From: Bacteroidota bacterium
GTDB taxonomy: Bacteria; Bacteroidota; Ignavibacteria; Ignavibacteriales; Ignavibacteriaceae
DNA: 45,991 bases
NCBI GenBank assembly: GCA_021831685.1
Contig: JAKBMG010000144.1
Coordinates: forward strand, 1 to 45,991
Direction of reading: 5' to 3'
Made by a program: the position numbers and the translations under genes. Below are positions 34,081-40,572 of the stretch, one piece after another (the first letter of the stretch is position 1; the number at the start of each line of letters is the position of its first letter). The notes below the pieces were generated by a model, which saw only the letters and a list, made by a program, of their open reading frames with translations, did no database searches and was not told the DNA's origin.

Positions 34081-35186
34081 AGTTATTGAAACTATTAGTT
34101 GTTGATGACGATGAATCTCAGATTCAATTGTTGCTCGATCAGATTAAAGAAAAGAATAGGGATTTGCTTGTAGATCAGATAGAAATAGTCGCTGAAACTT
34201 GTAACAATAAAGACGACGCAATATTTAAAATAACAAGTATGAATTATAATGTTGCGATTGTCGATTTGAAATTGAGTAATGACAATACAAAAACGGATGG
34301 CAATGATGTGATAAAAGAAATCAAAAATAAAATGAGATTTCCGATTATCGTTCTTTCAAATTTCCCTCAAAGCTTAGACCCGGAATTAGCTGTGGAAACG
34401 GATGTATTCAGAATCAAAGAAAGAACAGCAACAAAATCATCAGCCATAATTGATGAAATTGTTGAACTTTATAAGTCGGGGATCTCTGATTTATTCGGAG
34501 AAGACGGAAGCTTATTGGAGCATATTAATAATTCTTTGAGTGAACTTTTTTGGAAAAGAGTAGCAATAAACTGGAAATACCTTGTCAATCAAATTGCAGA
34601 CCCATCGACACGACTTAAGGTAATTGCAAAACAATTGACTGTTATATTAAAAGAAGAAATGGAGATTGGTGATTTAGGTTCGGACAAATCAGAACCATTC
34701 GAAATGTATTTAATTCCACCTGTTCGTAAACATCATTATACTGGAGACATAATAGTAAAGGATGGGATCGAATATATAATACTCAGCCCCGCATGTGATA
34801 TGGAAATTCGTAGCGAAGGGAAACCTGATATTGAAAATGTTGTTATTGCTAAATTATCTAAAATAAAAGACCATGTTTATACTTCAGCATGTTGGAAGGA
34901 TAACATATTTCAAGATTCCAAAAAAGATAAAATTTTAAATCTTGTAAATTCTAAAAAAGGCGAACTCCACTTATTACCACCCTTCAACAATAAAATGGGT
35001 TTAATAATCGATTTTTCAAATATATTTAGCATTCCCTATGCTGAATTAATAAATTATAAGAGGATCGCTTCTGTAACGGAACCTTATTTAAAGAATATCA
35101 TTTCAAGATTTAGCAATCATTTTAATCGCCTCGGTCAACCTGATTTAGATAGTGATAAAATAATTCAAGAAATTAAATCTTTATAA
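34077..35186 (+). CDS. Response-regulator receiver protein with an unrecognised C-terminal domain
   Basis: The N-terminal 125 residues form a receiver domain with every phosphorylation residue: the acidic cluster Asp10-Asp12 (VVDDDES), the phosphoacceptor Asp63 (VAIVDLKLS), Ser94 (VLSNF) and Lys114 (FRIKER). The remaining 240 residues match no output domain I know. They are not a helix-turn-helix or GGDEF type and include IILSPACDMEIRSEG around residue 240. The gene directly follows the dual GHKL kinase with an ATGA overlap, so it is the likely phosphoryl acceptor. The C-terminal part may be the effector or a link to DNA or to the methyltransferase; this is inference. Confidence 0.85.
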   Translation: MKLLKLLVVDDDESQIQLLLDQIKEKNRDLLVDQIEIVAETCNNKDDAIFKITSMNYNVAIVDLKLSNDNTKTDGNDVIKEIKNKMRFPIIVLSNFPQSLDPELAVETDVFRIKERTATKSSAIIDEIVELYKSGISDLFGEDGSLLEHINNSLSELFWKRVAINWKYLVNQIADPSTRLKVIAKQLTVILKEEMEIGDLGSDKSEPFEMYLIPPVRKHHYTGDIIVKDGIEYIILSPACDMEIRSEGKPDIENVVIAKLSKIKDHVYTSACWKDNIFQDSKKDKILNLVNSKKGELHLLPPFNNKMGLIIDFSNIFSIPYAELINYKRIASVTEPYLKNIISRFSNHFNRLGQPDLDSDKIIQEIKSL

Positions 35187-35208
35187 AATTTTATTAACTT
35201 AGTGTTCA

Positions 35209-35841
35209 ATGGAACTTTCACACTATAGAATATTCATTGGAAAAGATGCACCAAAGAGGACTTTTATATGGCGTTCTAATTCCTCACCATTTAAAATAAT
35301 GGTTGCCGAGTTCATGCTTCAAAGAACAAAAGCAGAACAGGTTGAACCGGTCTATAAAAAATTCCTTCAACAATATCCGGATATTTTATCACTCTCAAAA
35401 GCTAGAATTAATAGTGTTGCAAAATATACTTCTTCCCTTGGTCTTCATAAGCGTGCGCCTGTATTTATTGCAGCATCCAAATATGTTATTAAACATTGTA
35501 AAGGTAATATTCCTAAAACAAGGGAAGAATTATTAAAAATTCCCGGTGTCGGAGATTATGTCGCCGGGGCAATTATGGCAGTTTGTTACAACAATGCTGA
35601 TTATGTTATTGACAGTAATATCGCAAGATTTATTAATAGATTTTATGGACTAAAACTATCCGGAGAAATTAGACGTAAGAAAATAATAATCGAAAGGTCT
35701 AAAGATCTGTTCCGGACAAAGAACCAACAAAAATTTCTGTTTGCACTTTTGGACTTTACAGCTTTGATTTGTAAACCTATACACCCTGGATGTCCAAATT
35801 GTCCCTTAAAAAATAATTGTGGCTTTTATTTATCTTCTTAA
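35209..35841 (+). CDS. HhH-GPD DNA glycosylase, T:G mismatch (Mig/MutY-like) type
   Basis: The 210-residue protein of the endonuclease III/MutY superfamily has a helix-hairpin-helix IPGVGDYVAGAI (111-122), catalytic Asp135 in VIDSNIARF, and a C-terminal iron-sulfur loop with Cys188, 195, 198 and 204 (C-x6-C-x2-C-x5-C). Position 117 is Tyr where bifunctional Nth has Lys, as in the archaeal Mig T:G mismatch glycosylase, and the following RFINRFYG and LLDFTALICKP segments are also Mig-like. Mig is likewise encoded beside a cytosine methyltransferase. The probable job is removing thymine created by deamination of 5-methylcytosine. It starts 22 bp after the receiver gene. Confidence 0.88.
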   Translation: MELSHYRIFIGKDAPKRTFIWRSNSSPFKIMVAEFMLQRTKAEQVEPVYKKFLQQYPDILSLSKARINSVAKYTSSLGLHKRAPVFIAASKYVIKHCKGNIPKTREELLKIPGVGDYVAGAIMAVCYNNADYVIDSNIARFINRFYGLKLSGEIRRKKIIIERSKDLFRTKNQQKFLFALLDFTALICKPIHPGCPNCPLKNNCGFYLSS

Positions 35842-35874
35842 ATTTAATCTTCTAATAAATCACCATTCCCAAAT

Positions 35875-36181
35875 TCTACAGTGCTTCTACCATCCTTTTC
35901 CTATTTCTTTCATCAAAAAAATTCACTATGCAACCACTTAAACATATTTTAATCACTGTAGCACACTTTATCAAACAGTGTCTCTCCGACAACAAAGGCA
36001 ACCCCAGCTCAACCCGAATAATAATGCTAATTATCGTCCTTTGGTTCATCGCAGATTGGCTATTAGAATTCCATTCAAAAGGATTCTACACCCTAACCTG
36101 GGAAAAACTCACACTCCTAACATCCGCATTCGGTCTAAAAGCCATCCAAAAATTCCCCGAATCCTCCGGAAATTATTCTTC
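35875..36181. repeat. Flanking direct repeat, copy 1
   Basis: This segment, from TTCTACAGTGC to GGAAATTATTCTTC, recurs in the same orientation at 38125-38472 with roughly 80-85 percent identity by eye. Copy 2 is longer because of palindromic insertions. The two copies bracket the HicAB-SecB cassette and each encodes the holin-like protein. Confidence 0.8.
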
Positions 36182-36221
36182 AGATAATTCAACTCAGTCA
36201 GACATACTACTCCAACCCTAA
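35928..36221 (+). CDS. Small holin-like membrane protein, copy 1
   Basis: The 97-residue product has SDNKGNPSSTRIIMLII followed by a first hydrophobic helix (IIMLIIVLWFIADWLLEF) and a shorter second one around LTLLTSAFGLKAIQKFPE. The layout of NDKGxPSS, two helices and KAxQKF resembles small phage or prophage holin-like proteins of Bacteroidota. No lysin, tail or integrase gene is nearby, so it may be a prophage remnant. A diverged second copy lies at 38180. No strong ribosome site is seen. Confidence 0.6.
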   Translation: MQPLKHILITVAHFIKQCLSDNKGNPSSTRIIMLIIVLWFIADWLLEFHSKGFYTLTWEKLTLLTSAFGLKAIQKFPESSGNYSSDNSTQSDILLQP

Positions 36222-36260
36222 GGTTCTCATACGCGCCCTTTTGTCAAAGCAGGTAAATAG

Positions 36261-36608
36261 TTAAACATTAAAAGTAGTGGAAAAAGGATTGAAGACTTAA
36301 AGTCCTATTCAAATTATAATAAGGCTTTAGAATATGCAGAAAACTCTTTTTCATGGAAGATTGGTATTTACGCGGCAAAATTTACAGTACATCTTTCAGA
36401 ATTGAATCTATCATTTAGCCATACATTCAAATTTAAGTTATCTAATTTAGACATAAAGGCACTACGTAAAAATCTCGATACAATTAAAATATCTGTTGAA
36501 AATGCCTTCATTACTCAGAATGAAGAATTAATCCCTAAATGGGAATGGGTCTATGCAAAAAGATTATCGCAAACCGAAGAAATTCAAGCCGAAATTCATA
36601 ATTCTTGA
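36261..36608 (+). pseudogene. 5'-truncated gene fragment
   Basis: After a TAG at 36258 the frame stays open for 115 codons to TGA at 36608, but it has no ATG or GTG and no TTG before 36402. The translation (EDLKSYSNYNKALEYAEN, then LRKNLDTIKISVENAFI and a WEWVYAKRL segment) looks like the genuine C-terminal part of a soluble helical protein. I do not recognise the family. Its upstream part is missing at the edge of the direct repeat, suggesting that recombination removed it. Confidence 0.55.
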
Positions 36609-36638
36609 ATTTCTTATATTAGTATAAGAGGGGAAAAA

Positions 36639-36707
36639 ATGCAGAAAAAAGAAATCGCTTTCTTAGCAATCTCAAAGATGATCGTTCATGATGTTCAAAA
36701 ACATTAA
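36639..36707 (+). CDS. Possible 22-residue peptide
   Basis: An ATG with a good GAGGGG ribosome site 6 bp upstream opens a 22-codon frame (KKEIAFLAISKMIVHDVQKH at its end) closing with TAA. It lies between the truncated fragment and the HicA promoter. Its N-terminus could belong to a decayed gene; no function can be assigned. Confidence 0.25.
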   Translation: MQKKEIAFLAISKMIVHDVQKH

Positions 36708-36778
36708 ACAGATGATACATCGACGCATATGTAACATAACTTTTATGAAAAAAGCTTGTGCCTTATAGCAAATAATAC

Positions 36779-36807
36779 TTGACAATTGATACTATATGTA
36801 GTATCAT
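36779..36807 (+). promoter_or_regulatory. hicAB-secB promoter with palindromic operator
   Basis: TTGACA (36779-36784) and TATCAT (36802-36807) are separated by 17 bp, a good sigma-70-type promoter. Between them, and overlapping the -10 box, is the perfect inverted repeat GATACTATATGTAGTATC (36788-36805; 7-bp arms, 4-bp centre). This is where an autorepressing antitoxin would bind, and HicB's ribbon-helix-helix segment makes it the natural candidate. The transcript would start about 6-8 bp further on, shortly before GGAG (36811) and the TTG of hicA. Confidence 0.8.
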
Positions 36808-36820
36808 AACGGAGTAAAAA

Positions 36821-37132
36821 TTGACAAATGATAAGGCTGTTGAAACAGCCAAAAAATGGCTAAAACAAAGACCGATGCCTCAAGAACTTACACCAACCGA
36901 TGTTTGGGATGTCCTTTCTGGCTTAGGTTTTGAATCCAAAGGAAAGAATTCTGATCATACAACTTTTCGATGGCAGCATGTTCATTTATTAAAAGATGAA
37001 CAATATTTTAAATTCGGCATTCTTTCTGTTTCTGTAGGTCATGCTCAAGGGCAAAAAAAAGTCGTTAGAGTTGATAGTATTAAAAAATTAATTCGTGCAT
37101 TAAATATATATTTTGAAAATGAAAACAAATAA
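36821..37132 (+). CDS. hicA: HicA-like mRNA interferase toxin
   Basis: A probable RNA-cleaving toxin of the HicA double-stranded-RNA-binding fold. The 103-residue product is longer than the typical 60-80. It has the order expected for HicA: a DVLSGLGFESKGK strand, the catalytic-type His46 in NSDHTTFRW, then FGILSVSVGHAQ and VDSIKKLIRAL. The N-terminal 25 residues and the insertion around residues 52-63 are extras. The TTG start follows GGAG by 6 bp. It precedes a HicB-type gene with overlap, which is the main support for the call. Confidence 0.78.
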   Translation: MTNDKAVETAKKWLKQRPMPQELTPTDVWDVLSGLGFESKGKNSDHTTFRWQHVHLLKDEQYFKFGILSVSVGHAQGQKKVVRVDSIKKLIRALNIYFENENK

Positions 37133-37709
37133 AAATCTTAAATATTATTTATCTCGGCCCTATAAAATTGAGATTTATTTTGAACATGAAGATAATACTT
37201 GGGTTGCAGTCCATCCTGAATTAGGTAGAGGCACATGCTATGCAATTGCTGAAACACAAGAAGAAGCGCTCAAATTACTTGCTGAAGCTAAAAAGGATAT
37301 TTTAGAAATTGCCATTTCTGAAGGTAAAGAAATCCCGGAGCCAATCTTTGAGAAAGAAGAGTTACCCAGCGGTCAATTCGTTTTAAGAATTCCACGCTCC
37401 CTTCATGCACAGCTTAAATCCCAAGCTGATAAAGAACAAGTAAGCTTAAATCAATATGTACTCACTATCTTATCAGAATATAACGGTGCGAAAAAAATCG
37501 AATTAGCTTATGCTTCTTTATTAAATAAATTGATCAAATCTTTTTTCTCTGGATCTAATCCTTGGTATAATTCTAATATTGAAATTCCTTCAATAGTTAA
37601 AAAGTCTTTTGCAATTGAATTCGATTCAAATATTAATGAAATAAATAATGTCAAAGAAATTGAAGTCAAAGACCCAACCGGTTGGAGAAATTTCTCCAAA
37701 TCGATATAG
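37119..37709 (+). CDS. hicB: HicB-like antitoxin with C-terminal extension
   Basis: The antitoxin, 196 residues from the ATG at 37119. Residues 10-75 form a HicB-like partial RNase-H fold (YKIEIYFEHEDNTWVAVHPELGRGTCYAIAETQEEALKLL in segments). Residues 82-120 are a ribbon-helix-helix DNA-binding unit (SGQFVLRIPRSLHAQLKSQ, then NQYVLTILSEY). About 76 further residues follow that ordinary HicB proteins lack, including aromatic NPWYNSN and GWRNF. In toxin-antitoxin-chaperone systems such a tail is a chaperone-addiction domain, and a SecB-like gene follows here. It overlaps hicA by 14 bp and secB by 62 bp. Confidence 0.82.
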   Translation: MKTNKNLKYYLSRPYKIEIYFEHEDNTWVAVHPELGRGTCYAIAETQEEALKLLAEAKKDILEIAISEGKEIPEPIFEKEELPSGQFVLRIPRSLHAQLKSQADKEQVSLNQYVLTILSEYNGAKKIELAYASLLNKLIKSFFSGSNPWYNSNIEIPSIVKKSFAIEFDSNINEINNVKEIEVKDPTGWRNFSKSI

Positions 37710-38097
37710 GGAGCTGTTAAATAATACTAAGTTACTTGAAATAAGTGTAATCAGCTTTAACTCATTTATTATTAGAGACAAATTTCTTCTTAAGAATAAA
37801 TTATCTATTAAAATTTCTGATAATTATAGTCTCACTTTCTCTAAAAATATTGTTAAAGCAATCGCATCTTTAGAATTAAACGTACCTATTGATAATAGTA
37901 ATGAATCTATTATCCTTATAAAAGTCGATTATGAAGTTAATATAGAAATTAAAGGAGAAATTCCTTCTGAATTTTGGAATATTTACCAGTCAGTTACGTT
38001 ACCGTTACAAATTTGGCCATATTTCCGTGAGTTCGTTCAAAACACTACATCTCGAATGAATATTCCGCCACTTACTTTACCTATTTTATTTAAATAA
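37648..38097 (+). CDS. SecB-like chaperone of a toxin-antitoxin-chaperone system
   Basis: The 149-residue product resembles SecB in length and in its closing signature IWPYFREFVQNTTSRM then IPPLTLPI (residues 122-149), which parallels the LFPYARE and PPLxL motifs of SecB. It also has alternating beta strands before it. Housekeeping SecB does not sit in TA operons. SecB-like chaperones next to HigBA, MqsRA or HicAB stabilise an antitoxin with a special C-terminal tail, and that arrangement is seen here. The start lies 62 bp inside hicB in another frame, implying coupled translation. Confidence 0.8.
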   Translation: MSKKLKSKTQPVGEISPNRYRELLNNTKLLEISVISFNSFIIRDKFLLKNKLSIKISDNYSLTFSKNIVKAIASLELNVPIDNSNESIILIKVDYEVNIEIKGEIPSEFWNIYQSVTLPLQIWPYFREFVQNTTSRMNIPPLTLPILFK

Positions 38098-38124
38098 AAA
38101 ATTATTTAGTTCTCCTTCCTCTCT

Positions 38125-38472
38125 TCTACAGTGCATCCAATCTTCTTTTCTCTTTTCTTTCCCCTCAAAAAATACATTCATGCAAACACTACTAAAAAAC
38201 CTGTCCGTCCTTTGGCGGATATTTTCCTCCGTAGCACAGTCATGTCCCGTTTGCGGGATTATCAAACTGTGCCTCTCCGACAACAAAGGCAACCCCAGCT
38301 CCACCAGGATCATAATGTTAATAATTGTTCTATGGTTCATCGCAGATTGGCTAATGGAATTCCATTCGAAAGGCATTTACACCTTAACCTGGGAAAAACT
38401 CACATTCCTCACATCCGCCTTCGGCTTAAAAGCCATCCAAAAATTCCCCGAATCCTCCGGAAATTATTCTTC
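38125..38472. repeat. Flanking direct repeat, copy 2
   Basis: This is the second copy of 35875-36181, beginning TTCTACAGTGC and ending GGAAATTATTCTTC. It contains about 39 bp more in its coding part, including TCCGTCCTTTGGCGGA-like and TCCCGTTTGCGGGA (38245-38258) hairpins that are absent from copy 1. Confidence 0.8.
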
Positions 38473-38611
38473 CGCAAGAGTGATAAACTGTGAACTATTT
38501 TTTTATACACTGTTGCGTGACTCAGGTAAACAGCCTATTAATAACTTACCCTTTGTTGTGTGTTATCTAACAATTATTCTTATTTCCAAGAGACAAGAAT
38601 TTAAAATTTAG
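38180..38611 (+). CDS. Small holin-like membrane protein, copy 2 (altered ends)
   Basis: This is a paralogue of the product at 35928. The 60-residue core from LSDNKGNPSSTRII to KFPESSGNYSS is nearly identical. The N-terminus is 13 residues longer because of in-frame palindromic insertions (SVLWRIF and QSCPVCGII). After NYSS the two diverge: copy 2 reads on for about 46 unrelated residues, as if its original end had been replaced. It may be functional or decaying; it closes the TAC cassette region. Confidence 0.5.
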   Translation: MQTLLKNLSVLWRIFSSVAQSCPVCGIIKLCLSDNKGNPSSTRIIMLIIVLWFIADWLMEFHSKGIYTLTWEKLTFLTSAFGLKAIQKFPESSGNYSSARVINCELFFYTLLRDSGKQPINNLPFVVCYLTIILISKRQEFKI

Positions 38612-38707
38612 TTTTCTTGGATATAGCAAAAATCTAATTGCACAAAATATCCCGCCTATAAAAAATTTATTAATTGATTAACGTAAAATAATATTGTAAG
38701 TAGTCAA

Positions 38708-38802
38708 TGTCATGCCTTTATACGGGTATCTATTGTTCTAAAACAAACGAAAAAATAGATTCCCAATCCTGTCTGCCGGTATGCCGATCCTTGTGAATGA
38801 CA
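38708..38802. repeat. Degenerate inverted-repeat element
   Basis: The gap 38612-38931 has no gene. Inside it a segment of about 95 bp begins TGTCAT and ends ATGACA, and also carries inner ATCTATT/AATAGAT inverted repeats. This looks like a worn miniature element of the kind that ends in ATGACA at 4208. No promoter for the downstream porin gene stands out. Confidence 0.4.
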
Positions 38803-38931
38803 AATGGAGATCCCCTTTAAGTTAAAATGCATTATTGCGTGACTTCAGTGTGGATAATGGCAAGAAAGTTGATAACCATAATTATCTAAAAATTATTTTA
38901 AAAACTTATAATTAATTCGAGGATCACTTAT

Positions 38932-40203
38932 ATGAAACATAAAGTATATGTTACTACTGCTGCAATTTTTATATTAACTTTATTATTGATAAACGCAGCC
39001 TTCGCTACCGGTGGATATTTTAAGCATGGATACGGAACTAAATACTCTTCATTAGCAGGAGCAGGCGTAGCGCTATCACTAAGTTCCATGGGAGCTGCAA
39101 CAAACCCGGCGGGCTTAGCTTTCTTGGACAAAAGTCAATATGAAATAAACTTAGGTTTATTTAGCCCACTTCGTGATTATACAGTTTCTGGAAATCCTTC
39201 CGGCTACCCCGGCACTTTTGGTTTAACGCCCGGTCAAGTAAAAAGCGAAACTAATTATTTTGTCATTCCTAGTATTGCCGCTACATGGAAGTTAAATGAA
39301 ACCAGCGCTATCGGCGCCATGGCTTATGCAAACGGAGGAATGAACTCAAATTATAATACTAGAACTTTCTACGATCCAACTTCTCCTTCTACAGGTGTTA
39401 GCATAAATCAAATGTTCCTTGGTGTTACTTATGCAAATGAATTTCTCCCCGGTAACGCGCTTGGTATTACCGCACTTTTTGGATATCAAATGTTTTCTGC
39501 TAAGGGCATTTTGTCCTTCGCCGGGTTTTCAAGCGATCCCCAAAATCTTTCAGGCAACAGAAACAGTACCTCTACCGGTTTTGGAGTAAGAGTTGGTTAT
39601 ATGGGAAAAATCCTTCCTTATTTATCTGTTGGAGCTTCTTATCAAACAAAAATGTTGATGACAAAATTTAAAGAGTATGCCGGTTTATTTGCACAGCAAG
39701 GTGATTTTGACGTTCCTGCAAATTGGACTGTTGGCTTGGCTGCTAAAGCAACAGAAGATTTGACCTTTGCTTTAGATGTTCAAGAAATATATTACAGCGG
39801 AGTTCATTCAGTAGGAGATCCTTTCATGCCAAATATTATGATGAGCCAATTAGGCTCGGATAACGGAGCTGGTTTTGGATGGAAAGACGTTACCGTTGTA
39901 AAATTCGGAGTTATGTATAAGACAGCAAATGATTGGACCTGGATGGCTGGCTATTCATATGGGACACAACCTGTACCGGAATCTGAAGTTCTGTTTAATA
40001 TCTTAGCTCCCGCAGTTGTTCAGAATCATATAACAGCAGGCTTTTCAAAGAAATTAAATTCAAGTAATGAATTATCCTTATCACTAATGTTTGCTCCTGC
40101 AGGCAGCGTGACCGGCGCTAATCCTCTTGAAGCTCCGGGGCAGCAAACAATCAAATTGAACATGACCCAATGGCAACTTGAAATCGGGTATTCTTTTATG
40201 TGA
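38932..40203 (+). CDS. FadL/OmpP1-type outer membrane transporter
   Basis: A beta-barrel porin family that takes up long-chain fatty acids, aromatics and other hydrophobic compounds. The 423-residue precursor has a signal peptide cleaved after AFA (about residue 26). The family N-terminus follows with GYGTKYSSLAGAGVALS and ATNPAGLAFL (the NPA hatch motif), then many amphipathic strands and a terminal aromatic-containing strand WQLEIGYSFM. An acyl-CoA dehydrogenase and ETF genes lie just beyond on the other strand, consistent with lipid use. A CGAGG site precedes the ATG. Confidence 0.9.
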   Translation: MKHKVYVTTAAIFILTLLLINAAFATGGYFKHGYGTKYSSLAGAGVALSLSSMGAATNPAGLAFLDKSQYEINLGLFSPLRDYTVSGNPSGYPGTFGLTPGQVKSETNYFVIPSIAATWKLNETSAIGAMAYANGGMNSNYNTRTFYDPTSPSTGVSINQMFLGVTYANEFLPGNALGITALFGYQMFSAKGILSFAGFSSDPQNLSGNRNSTSTGFGVRVGYMGKILPYLSVGASYQTKMLMTKFKEYAGLFAQQGDFDVPANWTVGLAAKATEDLTFALDVQEIYYSGVHSVGDPFMPNIMMSQLGSDNGAGFGWKDVTVVKFGVMYKTANDWTWMAGYSYGTQPVPESEVLFNILAPAVVQNHITAGFSKKLNSSNELSLSLMFAPAGSVTGANPLEAPGQQTIKLNMTQWQLEIGYSFM

Positions 40204-40220
40204 TTTTATTTATAATGATT

Positions 40221-40258
40221 AGTTGTGCAACATTCAATTTAAAGAGTGTTGTGCAACT
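40221..40258 (+). terminator. Hairpin terminator after the porin gene
   Basis: AGTTGTGCAAC and GTTGTGCAACT pair through a stem of about 15 bp (three G-U pairs in RNA) around an AATTTAAA loop, followed by GATTATTTTA. It lies 17 bp after the porin stop. It could also serve the convergent minus-strand gene ending at 40337. Confidence 0.6.
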
Positions 40259-40336
40259 GATTATTTTATAAAAAGAAGGGGCCCCAAAAAATGTATTATC
40301 TGAACTTTATATTTTAATTCTTTTTAATTACAGGAA

Positions 40337-40549
40337 TCAAAAATAAAAATCTTTAAGTATTACTTCTTCAGCAGCCTCATCATGCCTTTTAAGATAAGAA
40401 ACAAAATCTTTGGCTACTACTTTTTCTCTTTTAGCTTTGAATTTTTCTACCAGCGCTTCTAATTCTTTGTGATTTAACGAAGAGAGCACATAATGTTTTT
40501 CCTCGTTATCGTCAAAAAAACGGTAAGCAATTTTTTTTACTTTTTTCAT
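40337..40549 (-). CDS. Small charged protein, hypothetical
   Basis: This is a 70-residue protein rich in Lys, Glu and Asp with predicted strands and helices (KKIAYRFFDDNEEKHYVLSS, then LEALVEKFKAKREKV) and no signal or membrane segment. I do not recognise a family. The ATG follows an AGG site and the gene is 23 bp after the acyl-CoA dehydrogenase stop, so it may be the last gene of that operon. Confidence 0.6.
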   Translation of the reverse strand: MKKVKKIAYRFFDDNEEKHYVLSSLNHKELEALVEKFKAKREKVVAKDFVSYLKRHDEAAEEVILKDFYF

Positions 40550-40572
40550 AATATAACCTATGAATATTTAAA

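Noticed and set aside
35978-36187. Overlapping alternative frame inside the holin-like gene, also open in the second copy.
   Set aside because: The Arg/Asn/Pro-rich translation lacks hydrophobic or domain structure, and the other frame is the one conserved as a plausible membrane protein.
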